Positions 1 through 13,100 of a stretch of DNA of 64,000 nucleotides are shown here, piece by piece. The notes under the pieces are model-generated. The model was not told the DNA's origin. It ran no database searches and saw nothing but the letters and a program-made list of their open reading frames with translations. The position numbers and the translations under genes were made by a program. Source of the DNA: Molossus alvarezi (lineage: Eukaryota > Chordata > Mammalia > Chiroptera > Molossidae). The stretch is taken from contig CM073895.1 of the NCBI GenBank assembly GCA_037176705.1, forward strand, positions 4,135,051 through 4,199,050. Direction: 5' to 3'. The stretch's first letter is position 1, and the number at the start of each line of letters is the position of its first letter.

Positions 1-130
1 TTATCCCAGACACCAAAGGTTGGTGGGTTCAATTCCCGATCAGGGCACATGCCCGGGTTGAGGGTTTGAAACCCAGTAGGGGCGTGTGTGGGAGGCAAAT
101 GATCGATGTTTCTCTCTCTCTAAAGTCAAC
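1..130 (+). mobile_element. VES-type SINE, 5' end cut by window edge
   Basis: The window opens inside a bat tRNA-derived SINE. The promoter B-box-like 'ggttcaattcccgatcaggg' is followed by the typical body (gggcacatgcccgggttg) and a 'gatgtttctctctctc' tail. It lies in an RPL22 intron. The tRNA-like head is missing because the window starts there. Confidence 0.8.
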
Positions 131-2757
<2,627 letters not shown>

Positions 2758-3048
2758 GGCGGCAGCGGAGGCAGAAAGGGAGTTGCGCGCACTGCGCAGA
2801 CGCAAAGAGTCCGCTCCGCGCAGAGCACGTAGGGTTCAGGCCGTACCAGCCGCTCCGCCACGCCCCTTGTTCGCCATCGCTGCTGCCCGTTCGGTACGCT
2901 CGGCGAGCGATTGTTTTCCCCTGCTTGCAAAACCGGTCCTGTCGCAGGCCTAGAGGTAGAGGGAGGAAGGAAAGGGGTCAGGGGGCCGGTCTCCCTGCGA
3001 AGGGTCCGAGCCAGGGAGGGAGAGGGGAGGAGCTGGTAGAGAAATAAA

Positions 3049-3179
3049 GGGGTACGCTCTACGTTTCAGAGTCTTGGGAAGAAAAAGAAATTCACTAGAT
3101 CATAAATGACCAGCTAACAGGGAGTTGAACCAATGAACTTGGGGAGGAGAGACCAGGCCCTTCTGGCCCTGGGGTCCCA
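3049..3179 (+). repeat. Dispersed direct repeat, copy 2 (upstream of RPL22 promoter)
   Basis: This is the partner of 972-1103, in the same orientation, about 2.08 kb away on the other side of the RPL22 CpG island. It shares the blocks tttcagagtcttgg, aaattcactagatcat and ggcccttctggccctggggt, with small indels between copies. Confidence 0.8.
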
Positions 3180-3344
3180 ATACCTAGGGCACCCTGGCTT
3201 CTTTCTACTTTATTCTATGTTCGGAAGCTGGTGCCTCCCAGCGCTGGCCCTTCCTGCCTAGTTGGGTGCACTTCTGTGTGACCCCTGCGCAGTCTCAGAT
3301 GCAAGCTGCCTGCCCGCCCACCGATCACCTAGTTTCCAGTTCCG

Positions 3345-3515
3345 CCAGTGCTTCTCTAACTGGCATGTAGACAGGAATCTCCTGGGTTCCCAGTTAAAAT
3401 GCAGAGTCCTAGTCAGTGGGTCTCAGTGCTTGAGACTGCATTTCTCGCAAGCCCCCAGGACATGCTGCTGCTGCTGGTGGCTCACCGGCCACAAGTTGAG
3501 TAGCAAGGGTTTTCG
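3345..3515 (+). mobile_element. Probable MER5-like hAT DNA transposon relic
   Basis: The block 'cttctctaactggcatgtag ... aatctcctgggttcccagtt ... atgcagagtcc ... gggtctcag' resembles the ancient non-autonomous MER5 (hAT-Charlie) consensus. It is old and degraded. The assignment is from memory of the consensus. Confidence 0.45.
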
Positions 3516-5088
3516 TCCCCAGGCCTATAGTCCATTGACTGTGACAAGGAAGAAAAAAGTCAGAGGTGTTCTAAATCAAAGTCACAGCTGCTAGAAAGTG
3601 AGAGAAAGAGAACAGTTACCCTGTTAATAGCTGTGGACTAGCTCTGACCAATGACTGCTCACATTCCCTTTTATCTGTTAGAATTTAGGGTTAATTTCCA
3701 GGTGGCTATTTCTGTGATTATAGAACCCTAAGAGCCTCCGCTTATTTACACACGGATTTGCCCATCTGCTGCCCACAGATAATCCACAGGTCTCTGCAGA
3801 ACTGGCCCCAACTGGCCCACTTGGGCTTCTGTCCCTTTTTGTCTATAGCTAACGTACATCCTCTCAGAACGGCTTACGTACATATTCCTCCCCGCTGCTT
3901 GTATAAAAATGCTTGCAAAACTCCACTACTGGTGGCTGAGACTCCATGCCCCAAGACCAGTCTTCTTCTTCTTCTTTTTTTGGCTAGCAATGGCCTAACA
4001 AACCCTTTGTATGTTTGTTTGCTTGTTTGTTTGTTTAAAAACCTGCTGTGGAAGTTAAAATTTTTGTTTAACAACTGGAATACTTTCTCCCACCCTCACC
4101 CTCGTGTCCTTACCAATTACGTGCAGGGGTCTCGCACCAGAAGCACTCGGCTGCAATCACCCTCTGCTCCCTTTACATGTCTGCAGTGTGCTCACCTAGC
4201 CAAAGCCCCATCCTGGCTTAGGACGCGCCACGCTGACTGGTCTAGGTTTAAACTCGGGCCTCCTGTGCCAGTTGACCTCGCTCCAAACCCACCCTGCTCT
4301 TCTCAACTGCAAACCACGTGTCTGCTTTGCCAGCTGCTCCTGGCTAGGTTCTCTCAAAAGGGAACAAGGGGGAGACCAGGCTGGAGGAGAAGAGACTTCT
4401 TCCCGTCCGCTTCCTGCTTGTTCTCTGTCAACGTCACCCAATCTTGCTTCTTCATCTGGGCAGTGGCGGTTGGAAATTCCAGAAGCAGCCGTTGAATCCA
4501 GTTTGCAGTTACTCCAACACTCTGTTCCTCAAAGACCCCAGCCGAGCAGCCCCTCCTTGAGGGACCCCTCCTTGGAACGTCTACATTTTAATAACCCCCA
4601 GGAGTGGAAGCTGCTTCCTGTAGCTCCTGCAGCGGCTACTGTTTATTTCACCCCTTCAGTGACCTAGTTTAAGCAAGCCCTTGGGGTGCCTGCCAATCCT
4701 AAAATATCTCCTAAGCGACTGTTTTACACCTCTGGCCAGAATGCCAGGCACTCCTCCCCAAGTCTTCCTCTCAGCTGACGACGTGCATCGCTCTTTCTTT
4801 GAAAACTGAAGCAATCCGAAGAGAACTCACAGACACTCTTGCTCATATCTAACCACCCAGCAACACCTGTGCCCCAAACACTGCCTCCCCTCCTGTGATT
4901 ATGGAAGAAGCGCCCTTGCCCCCATGTGAGGCTGATACCAACACTTCGGCATTTACCTCTACACTTCTGCCTACTTGAGAACATCACTCCAACAGCCCTC
5001 CTCCCTCCCAAGAAATCATCACTGTACTGTATCCTTTCTTCTGGACCATGCTTTACTATCTCTCAAAAAGAAAAAGCAGCCCAGCTGG

Positions 5089-5305
5089 TGTGGCTCAGTG
5101 GTTGAGCATCGACCCTGCACCAAGAGGTCGTCGGTTTGATTCCCAGTCAGAGCACATGCCCAGGTTGTGGGCCTGATCCCCAGTGGGGGGCATGCAGGAG
5201 ACGGCCAGTCGATGTTCTCTCTCATCTATGTTTCTATCTCTCTCTCTCTCCCTTCCTCTTTCTCTAAAATCAATAAAGAAAAATATTTTTTAAAAAGAAA
5301 AAGCA
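5089..5305 (+). mobile_element. VES-type SINE
   Basis: The head cagctggtgtggctcagtgg, the core gcaccaagaggtcgtcggtt, the body gggcctgatccccagtgg, a CT-rich region and an aaaatcaataaagaaaaa tail make this a nearly full-length bat SINE. Confidence 0.9.
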
Positions 5306-5363
5306 ACCCCTGACCCCCCAACATTTCCCTTCAGTTACTACCCCCTTTCTCTGCATCTCTGCT

Positions 5364-5685
5364 AGGACTGCATGTTTGTATCACCCATAATTCACATGTC
5401 GAAGTCCTGACTCCCAGCGTGATGGTAGTAGGTGTGGCCTTGGGGATGTGGTTAGGGCAGGCGCCATGGTGGGACCTGGGATCGGTGCCCTTATGAAATA
5501 GACACAAGATCTCTCCACCATGTGAGGATGGCGCTGGAAGGCCGCCTGCCGGCTCCAAGCCAGGAAGAGCTTCTTCTCCGGAACCACATCCGCCAGCACA
5601 CTGATCTTGGATGGCCCAGACTCCAGAACAGTGACAAACATCGCTGTGGTCATTTTGTCCCAGCAGCCTGAACAGACAGTGTCTT
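5364..5685 (+). mobile_element. Degraded LTR-like (MaLR/ERV class) repeat
   Basis: The series ataattcacatgtcgaagtc, 'cttatgaaatagacacaaga', 'ccaccatgtgaggatggcgc', gatcttggatggcccagact and ccagaacagtgacaaac follows the order of a widespread mammalian LTR-type repeat. No coding region is associated. The family assignment is tentative. Confidence 0.45.
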
Positions 5686-7399
5686 TACAGTTTTCCCAGA
5701 GGAGTTGCCTCCATGTGCTGTCTGCAATCTCTCTCCCATTTTCTGTGGACCCCACTCTGGTTGGGCTCTCACACACCCGCCACCTGGACCGCTCTGTTCA
5801 GGTCCCTATCATCCGATTCAGGTCCCATCCTCCTCTTCACATTGCTCTTAGCATCTGATACCACAGGTCCCTGCCCCGGCCTTGGTGCCCTCCTTCTTCC
5901 TGGACCGAAAGGGTGGCAGGACAGGGAGCTCCTCTCATCTCCATCTGCACTTGACCTTTGGCAGGACCCGGGCTCAGGCCTCTAAATACAACTCCCCAAG
6001 TCTGTGCGTGCAGCCTGGACCCCTGACTCATACATTCAGCAGCCTCCCAACATCTCTAGTCCAGAGTGTCAGGTAGACCAGCCTCACCCCCACTGGCCCA
6101 CTGGCCCCTCCCCACACCCTACACCCTCACTCTCAGCCCCATCCCCCCCTGAGTCCCTTCATCTCCAACCACATTGGTCTCTCCTTTCCTATAAATTTAT
6201 TCCAGCTCCCGGCACCTCGTACTTGTTGCTCCCTCTGCTCTGAACTTTCTCTCCCTGGAATTTATTATGTCTGATTTCTCCTCATCTTCCTCATCCAGGG
6301 TCTCACCCTCTCTGCCCGTGAGTGTCCAGTGTGCCCCCAGCTCCGCCCCTACCCCCATCACATCATTCTGATTATTTTCTTTGGAGCGTGTAACACAGTC
6401 TGCCACTATTATACTTGTTTATTTGTGCACTTGGTTAACCTTGGCTGCTGTGTTTCCTTCTATGTGTATGGCCCTGACAGATGCTGAATAAATACTGTCC
6501 AAACAGAAAAAGGTAGGAACGGATGAATTAAATAAGCCTGAGTATCAGGAGCAATCATCCACCTCCTACTGCCCTTCCACAGGGAAACTAACGCATCATC
6601 CATTGATAAAGCACCGGCCCAGTTTTGTACAGCAGCTCTACTACTTACAAGGGTAGCATTTTCTACCTCCCTTGGGTTGTTGTCTCGATTAACAAGTAAA
6701 AGAATTTTGAATACTGCTTTGGCCCATAAACATTAGTCATTGTTAGTATTGTCATCATGACTCAGAACACAAATGGAACCAAGGCTAGGGAGGACCCTTA
6801 AAAGAACAGGTAGTTTCTGCCTAGAATTCACTTATTTTCTTTCCCCCTGGCAAACTCCTATACATCCTTCAAAACCCAGCTTGAATATTATCTCCTAGGT
6901 TTTTTTTTTCTGATTAGTAAGACTTTATTGAGCACATTCTGTGGGTCAGGCTCTAGGCTTCTTCACTCTTTGCTTTCAAGAAGGGCAAAGACAGGGGCTG
7001 TTTTCCCAAAGCTCAGTGTGCAAAGAAGGTAGATAATAACCTAGGGATGAGGGTCACTCTGGAGAAAATCATACTGGGATAAACAAGCGCTCACCAGGCC
7101 TAGAATGGCAGAGGGGACCCTGCAGGAAAGGCTCGGAGCCTTTCCCCCACCCTCCTGCCCAATCTCACCCATCTTGGGAACTTCCCTGGTGATGGTGGTG
7201 GGGCCTACTTATTTGGAAGCCTAATATGTGCATTTCACTTCAGAAAAGTCTCATCCCATCACTGGGAGACCTGCCCCCTTTACCCAAGCTCCGAGGAGGC
7301 CCTGGGAGGTCAATAACTTGTCCAAGAGCCCCCAACTAGCCAAAGACAGGCCCTGGATTCCAAGCCCTCTCACGCCAGTGAAAGGGTGTCTGTGGAGGG

Positions 7400-8250
7400 G
7401 CATCCGCTGCTTTCTGTCGCCCCCAATTGGCCGCGTTGGAGATGGGGCCGCGCGGACCCACTCCTGTCCAGGCTTAAGTCTGGGAGGTACAGGCCCCTGT
7501 GCTCCTGCGGCTGCGTACTCCGGGTTCTGCCTTCCCAGGCCGGGTCTTCTCCGAGCCTCGAACCCTCGCACCGAGCCATCCTTTACAGCCGCGGCGTCCC
7601 CCCCCCCCTCCCGTACTGGGGCTGGAGTGGCTGTGGCTGGACCCCGCGGGCAGAACGGCCTTCCGGGCTTTCGCCTGGGGTACGTGGAAGGGGCACCGCG
7701 CCCAAGCAGGGGTGAGGCCCAGCACGGAAGGGGTGTCGCCTGCAGGTCACTTAGAGGACGCCGGGCGGGGAATTCCTGGGGTGGGAGTGAGGGTTGGTGG
7801 GAGAGGGGAGGCTGGCCGTTGGGTAGGAAGCGTTGCTGGTCCAGCGGCCTGACCTTCCAGGGCCACCGCGGGGGTGCGGGAGAGGCTGGGAGCGCGGGCA
7901 CCAGACGGGCCCTTCCCTGCCTCCCTGCCCATTCTCCCTGCGCCCTGCGCTCCAAGGCCAAGCCCCGGGCCCTTGCTGCTCCCGGTTCCGTGACCGCTGG
8001 ACGCCCTCCGCCGTCCTGCGCTATCCCGGCAGATGTCGGGAGCGATCTTCGCGCCCCCGGAGGGTCCAGGCGTCCTGGACACTGCGAGCGGACACCCGCT
8101 CGTGTGCCCGCTGTGCCACGCGCAGTACGAGCGTCCGTGCCTGCTGGACTGTTTCCACTACTTCTGCGCTGGCTGCCTGCGCGGCCGCCTCGCCGACGGC
8201 CGCCTCGCCTGCCCGCTGTGCCAGTGAGTGCCCCGAGCTCCCACAGACCC
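7400..8250. promoter_or_regulatory. CpG-rich promoter region of RNF207
   Basis: GC content and CpG density rise from about 7400 and peak over the first RNF207 coding exon. No TATA box was recognised and the transcription start cannot be placed. Long open frames on both strands here are by-products of the GC-rich composition. Confidence 0.55.
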
Positions 8251-10148
8251 CTCCCCAGGAGGGGAGGCTGGCTCGGCCGGCGGGGGCCTGGGCGCGGGGT
8301 GCGCACGGCTCTGACTCCCAGCAGAGACCCGGGCCCTGGGCGCGCACGGTGGGCAAGGCTCTGACTCCCAGCAGAGACCCGGGCCCTGGGCGCACGGTGG
8401 GCAAGGCTCTGACTCCCAGCAGAGACCCGGGCCCTGGGCGCGCACGGTGGGCAAGGCTCTGACTCCCAGCAGAGACCCGGGCCCTGGGCGCGGGGTGCGC
8501 AAGGCTCTGACTCCCAGCAGAGACCCGGGCCCTGGGCGCACGGTGGGCAAGGCTCTGACTCCCAGTAGAGACCCGGGCTCTGGGCGCGGGGTGCGCAAGG
8601 CTCTGACTCCCAGAAGAGACGGGGAAAGGCCTCACGCAGGCCGAACCTCTCCGCGGGAGAATCAGGCTCCCGCCCATTCTGCAGGTCAAATTCAGGGAGG
8701 CCAGGGGTTCCTGGCCCAGGGCTCCCACAGAAAGTCAGGGGGCAAGGGTGGGGTAGAACGCATGTCATGTCAGGACTTAATGCTGCTAGAGTACCCTGTC
8801 TCAGCACAACGTCAAGACTCCCAGTAACTCACTTGGGGTCCCTGAAATCTTAGGTCAACCTAACCAGGTGATGCTGGCTCAAGTTCTTAGGGTGTGGCTG
8901 TAAATGTCCCTGAAATCTTAGGTCAACCTAACCAGGTGATGCTGGCTCAAGTTCCCAGGGTGTGGCTGTAAATGTCCCCAATGTAATGAGAGGGGCTGGA
9001 GGGCAGGCTTTTGCCTTGTCACCCCAGTTCCACAGCCCCCTGATCTCCCAGGATTTGCCCAGGACTGGGTCAGAGTGAGCAATGGCTGAGATATTTATAG
9101 CAGACGCCAGCCTGCGGCACCCCACCTCCCACCTTATTTTTAGTTCCAGACTGGAAGGTGGCGGTGGGAACCCATAGGGAACCGGGGGGGGGGAAGGGGC
9201 ATCTTGATCTTGGCTGCAGCTTCTCCGCAGACACCAGACGGTGGTGAAAGGCCCCAGCGGGCTCCCTCCGGCGGACCGGCTGCTGCAGTTCCTCGTGGAC
9301 AACTCCAGGGACGGCCTGGAGGTGGTGTGCTGCGCCAACTGTGACCTGGAGTGCAGCGAGCAGGCAGGAGCACCTGGGGGGAGGCCAGGGTGCCGATATT
9401 GGCAGTGTAGCCAACATGTCCTCAGAGGATTATCCATCAGGGGCTCCTCCAACGTCTCCTTAAGTCACCCTGGATCCCAAATGTGGACCCCGTTTCACAG
9501 GTGGGGAGATTAAGGTCCAGAATGAGTGACTTGAGTGTCAGACGGTGGCATAGGTCAAAGCCAGTCAGTGTGGGAGGAGCTTACTTGTCCCCAACTCAGA
9601 GTGGAGTTGAACCTGGCATAGGAAGCAAGGTTCAGTGCCCAGGGCTGGGCCAGCCCCTGAGGCTCACTGTGACCTGGGCAGCTGGGGGCAGCTTCCCACA
9701 GCCCCAAGGGAAGTGAGGACAGTGTGCTATTGGGGAAGAGGGACCCTGCCCCTAAGTCTAAGGAAAAAAATGAATAAATAAACCAAGGAGCTGCGGGCAG
9801 GCTTCAGGCCAGGCTGTGAAGGGCACATGAGACTGCCCTGTGGAGGCTGGACGGGTAGGTCTGATTCCGGGAGGATGGCCCTACAGGAGCTGGGAGGGGG
9901 CTGCAGGGCAAGTGCTAGGACAGGTGTGACCCAGTAGCACAGAGATGACCAGCCAGAGGTGAGGAGAGCAGGGGAGGAAATGGCCTTGAATGCCAAGGAG
10001 AAAACTTTTGTTTCGGTCAGTGCCATGGCTGCAGCCCATGCCGGGCACTGTCAGCCCTGGGTCTGGCCTGGGGAAGGGAACCCGAAAGCCCTCACTCCCT
10101 TTCCCCTCCCAGCCAAACTTGGCCTCCAAGGCAGGGCTCGAAAGGTTT

Positions 10149-10179
<31 letters not shown>

Positions 10180-13100
10180 CACGCATTTTTGTTGTAGGTA
10201 AAATGTTTTGCAAATGCGGTTTCTGCCCTCCCCACCCCCCAACTCCATGTAACCGCCTCTTCGAGGGTTCTCATCTGTAAAGTGGGTGTATTCGAGCGTT
10301 GTCGGGGTTACACCAAAGGGCTGCACTGGGAGGAGCGCCTGCCCCAGGCGGGGCCTGGCACGCTCGGTGACGCGCAGGGACTGCCGTCCGCCTGGGCGGT
10401 GGTCTGGCTCAGGCTCCCGGCCGGTGGGCGGGCTGAGACTGAGCTGGGCCCGCAGGACGCTGAGACCACGTACTTCTGCAACACGTGCGGGCAGCCGCTG
10501 TGCGCGCGCTGCCGCGACGAGACGCACCGGGCACGCATGTTCGCGCGCCACGACATCGTGGCCCTGGGCCAGCGCAGCCGCGACGTGCTCCAAAAGTGCA
10601 GTGAGTGCGGCGTGGGAGGGGACGCGGCGAGAGAGGGCACAGGGCGGGCACTGCCCCGCCCTCACCGCCGGCCGTTCCGCAGCGCTGCACGCCGAGCCCT
10701 ACATCATGTTCTCCACCGATAAGAAGTCGCTGCTGTGCATTCGCTGCTTCCGGGACATGCAGGGGTGGGTAGAGGGAGCGGGAGGCGAGGGCACCGGGAG
10801 GAGCGGGGCTCTGAGCCGGGCTCACCCGCGGCGTCCCCGCAGGGAGAGCCGAGCCCACTGCGTGGACCTGGAGTCGGCCTACGTGCAGGGCTGTGAGCGG
10901 CTGGAGCAGGCGGTGCTGGTGAGCGCGGGGTGCCCTGTGCGCTGGCCGGGACCGGGCTGGGGACGCGCGCACGCACGAGGCTGAGCCGTCTGTCCCCAGG
11001 CCGTGAAGGCCCTACAGACGGCCACGCGGGAGGCCATCGCGCTGCTGCAAGCAATGGTGGAGGAGGTGCGGCGCAGCGCGGCGGAGGAGGAGGCCGCCAT
11101 CCACTCCCTGTTCGGCAGCATGCAGGTGCGGGGTAGGGAGGACCGACAGCCACTGGTTGAGCATCCTCATCAGCCATGACCCCGGTGCCCACGACATCGG
11201 GCCGACCCCCGGAGCTTTTGTGGAGTTCCCAGGGTGGCAGGGCAGCAGGCATTGAGCTGCTCTCCAGGAGTTCATACAGCTGCCAGGACAGCTGGTGGGG
11301 GATGGTCAGGAAGAGTTTCCCCCAGCAGGTGCCATTTAAGGTGAGGGCCCTGGGGCTCTCAGGCAGTGGGATGCCACCGGAGGGCCTCTGGCTCAGTGGT
11401 GGAGCTGGCAGGTTGGAGAGGGCCAGCCTGGAGTGTGTGGCTCCGGCCCAGGGGGTGGAGAGTGCTGGGAGGTGGCAGGGCTGGCATGCCCAGCCAGCAG
11501 CAGCCTGTCCCTCCCAGGACAAACTGGCAGAAAGAAAAGAGTTGCTGCTGCAGGCGGTGCAGAGGTGAGTGGTCTCGGGGTCTCCCCGCTGCCCCTTGGC
11601 CTCCATACACCTGGCTCACAGCCTGGCCTGGGCAGGCCTTGCCCCGCCCTGGGGAGCGAAACATCCAGGTATCCACCCAGTGAAGAGGGCAGGTGGTGCA
11701 GGGCAGAGGGAGGGTGGCACAAAGCTGGTGGGGTGCTGGCCCCTTGTGAGTAGGGAGCCCTCCCCTTGAAGATGAGGCTGCCTGCCCCTCCCCCAGCCAG
11801 TATGAAGAGAAGGACAAGGCCTTCAAGGAGCAGCTCTCCCACTTGGCCACTCTGCTGCCCACCCTGCAGGTAAAGGGATCTGGGGGTGCGGGGCTGGGCA
11901 CCCCTGCACAGAGGCCCCCTCCAAAGCCAGGACTGAGCAGTGTCTCCCCTGCAGGTTCATCTGGTCATCTGCTCCTCCTTCCTCAGCCTGGCCAACAAGG
12001 CTGAGTTCCTGGACCTGGGCTACGTGAGTCCGCCTCCCCCTGCTCCTGTGGCATCTCCCCTCCCCCACTGGGAGCCCACCCAGCGCATGCGCACCGGAGA
12101 CTGCCATGTCAGGGTTTGTCAGCCTGTCAGCTGGAGGCTGGACCAGGGGTTCTCTGGGCTTACCTTCTCCCACACACCATTATCTACATGCGGGTTAGCC
12201 ACTTTTACTTATTTTTAAAATGTTTTTATTGATTTTTTAGAGAGAGAGGAAGGGAGAGAGAGAGAAACATCAATGTGAGAGAGATACATTGATTGGCTAC
12301 CTCCTGCATGCCCCCTACTGGGGATCAAGTCCACAACCGGGGCATGTGCCCTGACGGGAATTGGGACCCTCAGTCCATGGGAGGAGGTGCAATCCACAAG
12401 GCCACACCCACCGGGCACCAGTTAGCCCCCTTTAAAGGGACAGCAAAGCCTGGAAGGGAGCATAAGCCACGACTCCCCCAAGTGCAGTGTCTACAGGAGT
12501 CCTTTCCTGTGGGTTTTGGGGCAGGGTGGTGAGCGGGTTCCCAGCCAGGCCCAGGGAAGAGTTGGAAATGCCAAAGACAGACTTGCCCTTGAGGCCTCCC
12601 CATGGCTAGCATCCCACCCGCTAAACACGCCGCGTGAGCAGCGCCTCCCCTCCCCCCCACCTCGCAGGAGCTGATGGAGAGGCTGCAGAGCATCGCCACG
12701 CGGCCGCATCGCCTCCGGCCGGCACAGAGCAGCAAGGTGCGCGGGCCCCGGTGAGCCTGGGCCGGGCTGGGGCCGCGGGTCCTGGGGCTCACGACCTGTC
12801 TCCCCGTCCAGATCGTCAGCGACCACCGGGCGGAGTTCGCGCGCTGCCTGGAGCCGCTGCTGCTGCCGCAGGGGCCGCGCCGGGCGGCGGGTGCTGGAGG
12901 CGGCACCAGCACGTGAGCAACAAGGTCCCCATCTGGGTGCGGCGCCCCAGAGGCCCGTCAGGCTGAGCGCTGCCCTTCCCAGCTCGCTGCGCCCGGTGCC
13001 TGCCTGCCTCCCGCGCCAGCGGAGAATGAGGGTGCCATCTGGGAAGCAACCTGCAGGGGCGCCCGGATCCCAAGCTGAGCCTGGTCAGGGGAGGACCGGG

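Larger units (their letters stand above)
3180..7400. other. RPL22-RNF207 intergenic region
   Basis: About 4 kb without a supportable gene lies between the divergent promoters of RPL22 (minus) and RNF207 (plus). It holds degenerate interspersed repeats (listed separately), short TTC and GTTT runs near 3960-4040, and unrecognised sequence. The short open frames here have no recognisable protein content. Confidence 0.6.

Noticed and set aside
8291..8621. CRISPR-like direct repeats
   Set aside because: Units are contiguous without unique spacers, in a vertebrate intron; this is a minisatellite.
7251..8807. 518-codon minus-strand open frame with a repeated peptide
   Set aside because: It is the reverse of the RNF207 promoter, exon 1 and the 48-50 bp minisatellite. 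The repeats come from the array, whose period permits an open frame, and no domain is present.
10760..10850. Suspected one-base frameshift at the RNF207 exon 4/5 junction
   Set aside because: Recounting shows exon 4 ends CAG-GG (10764) before gtgggt and exon 5 starts G-GAG-AGC (10843). The join reads MQGESRAHC in frame with canonical signals.
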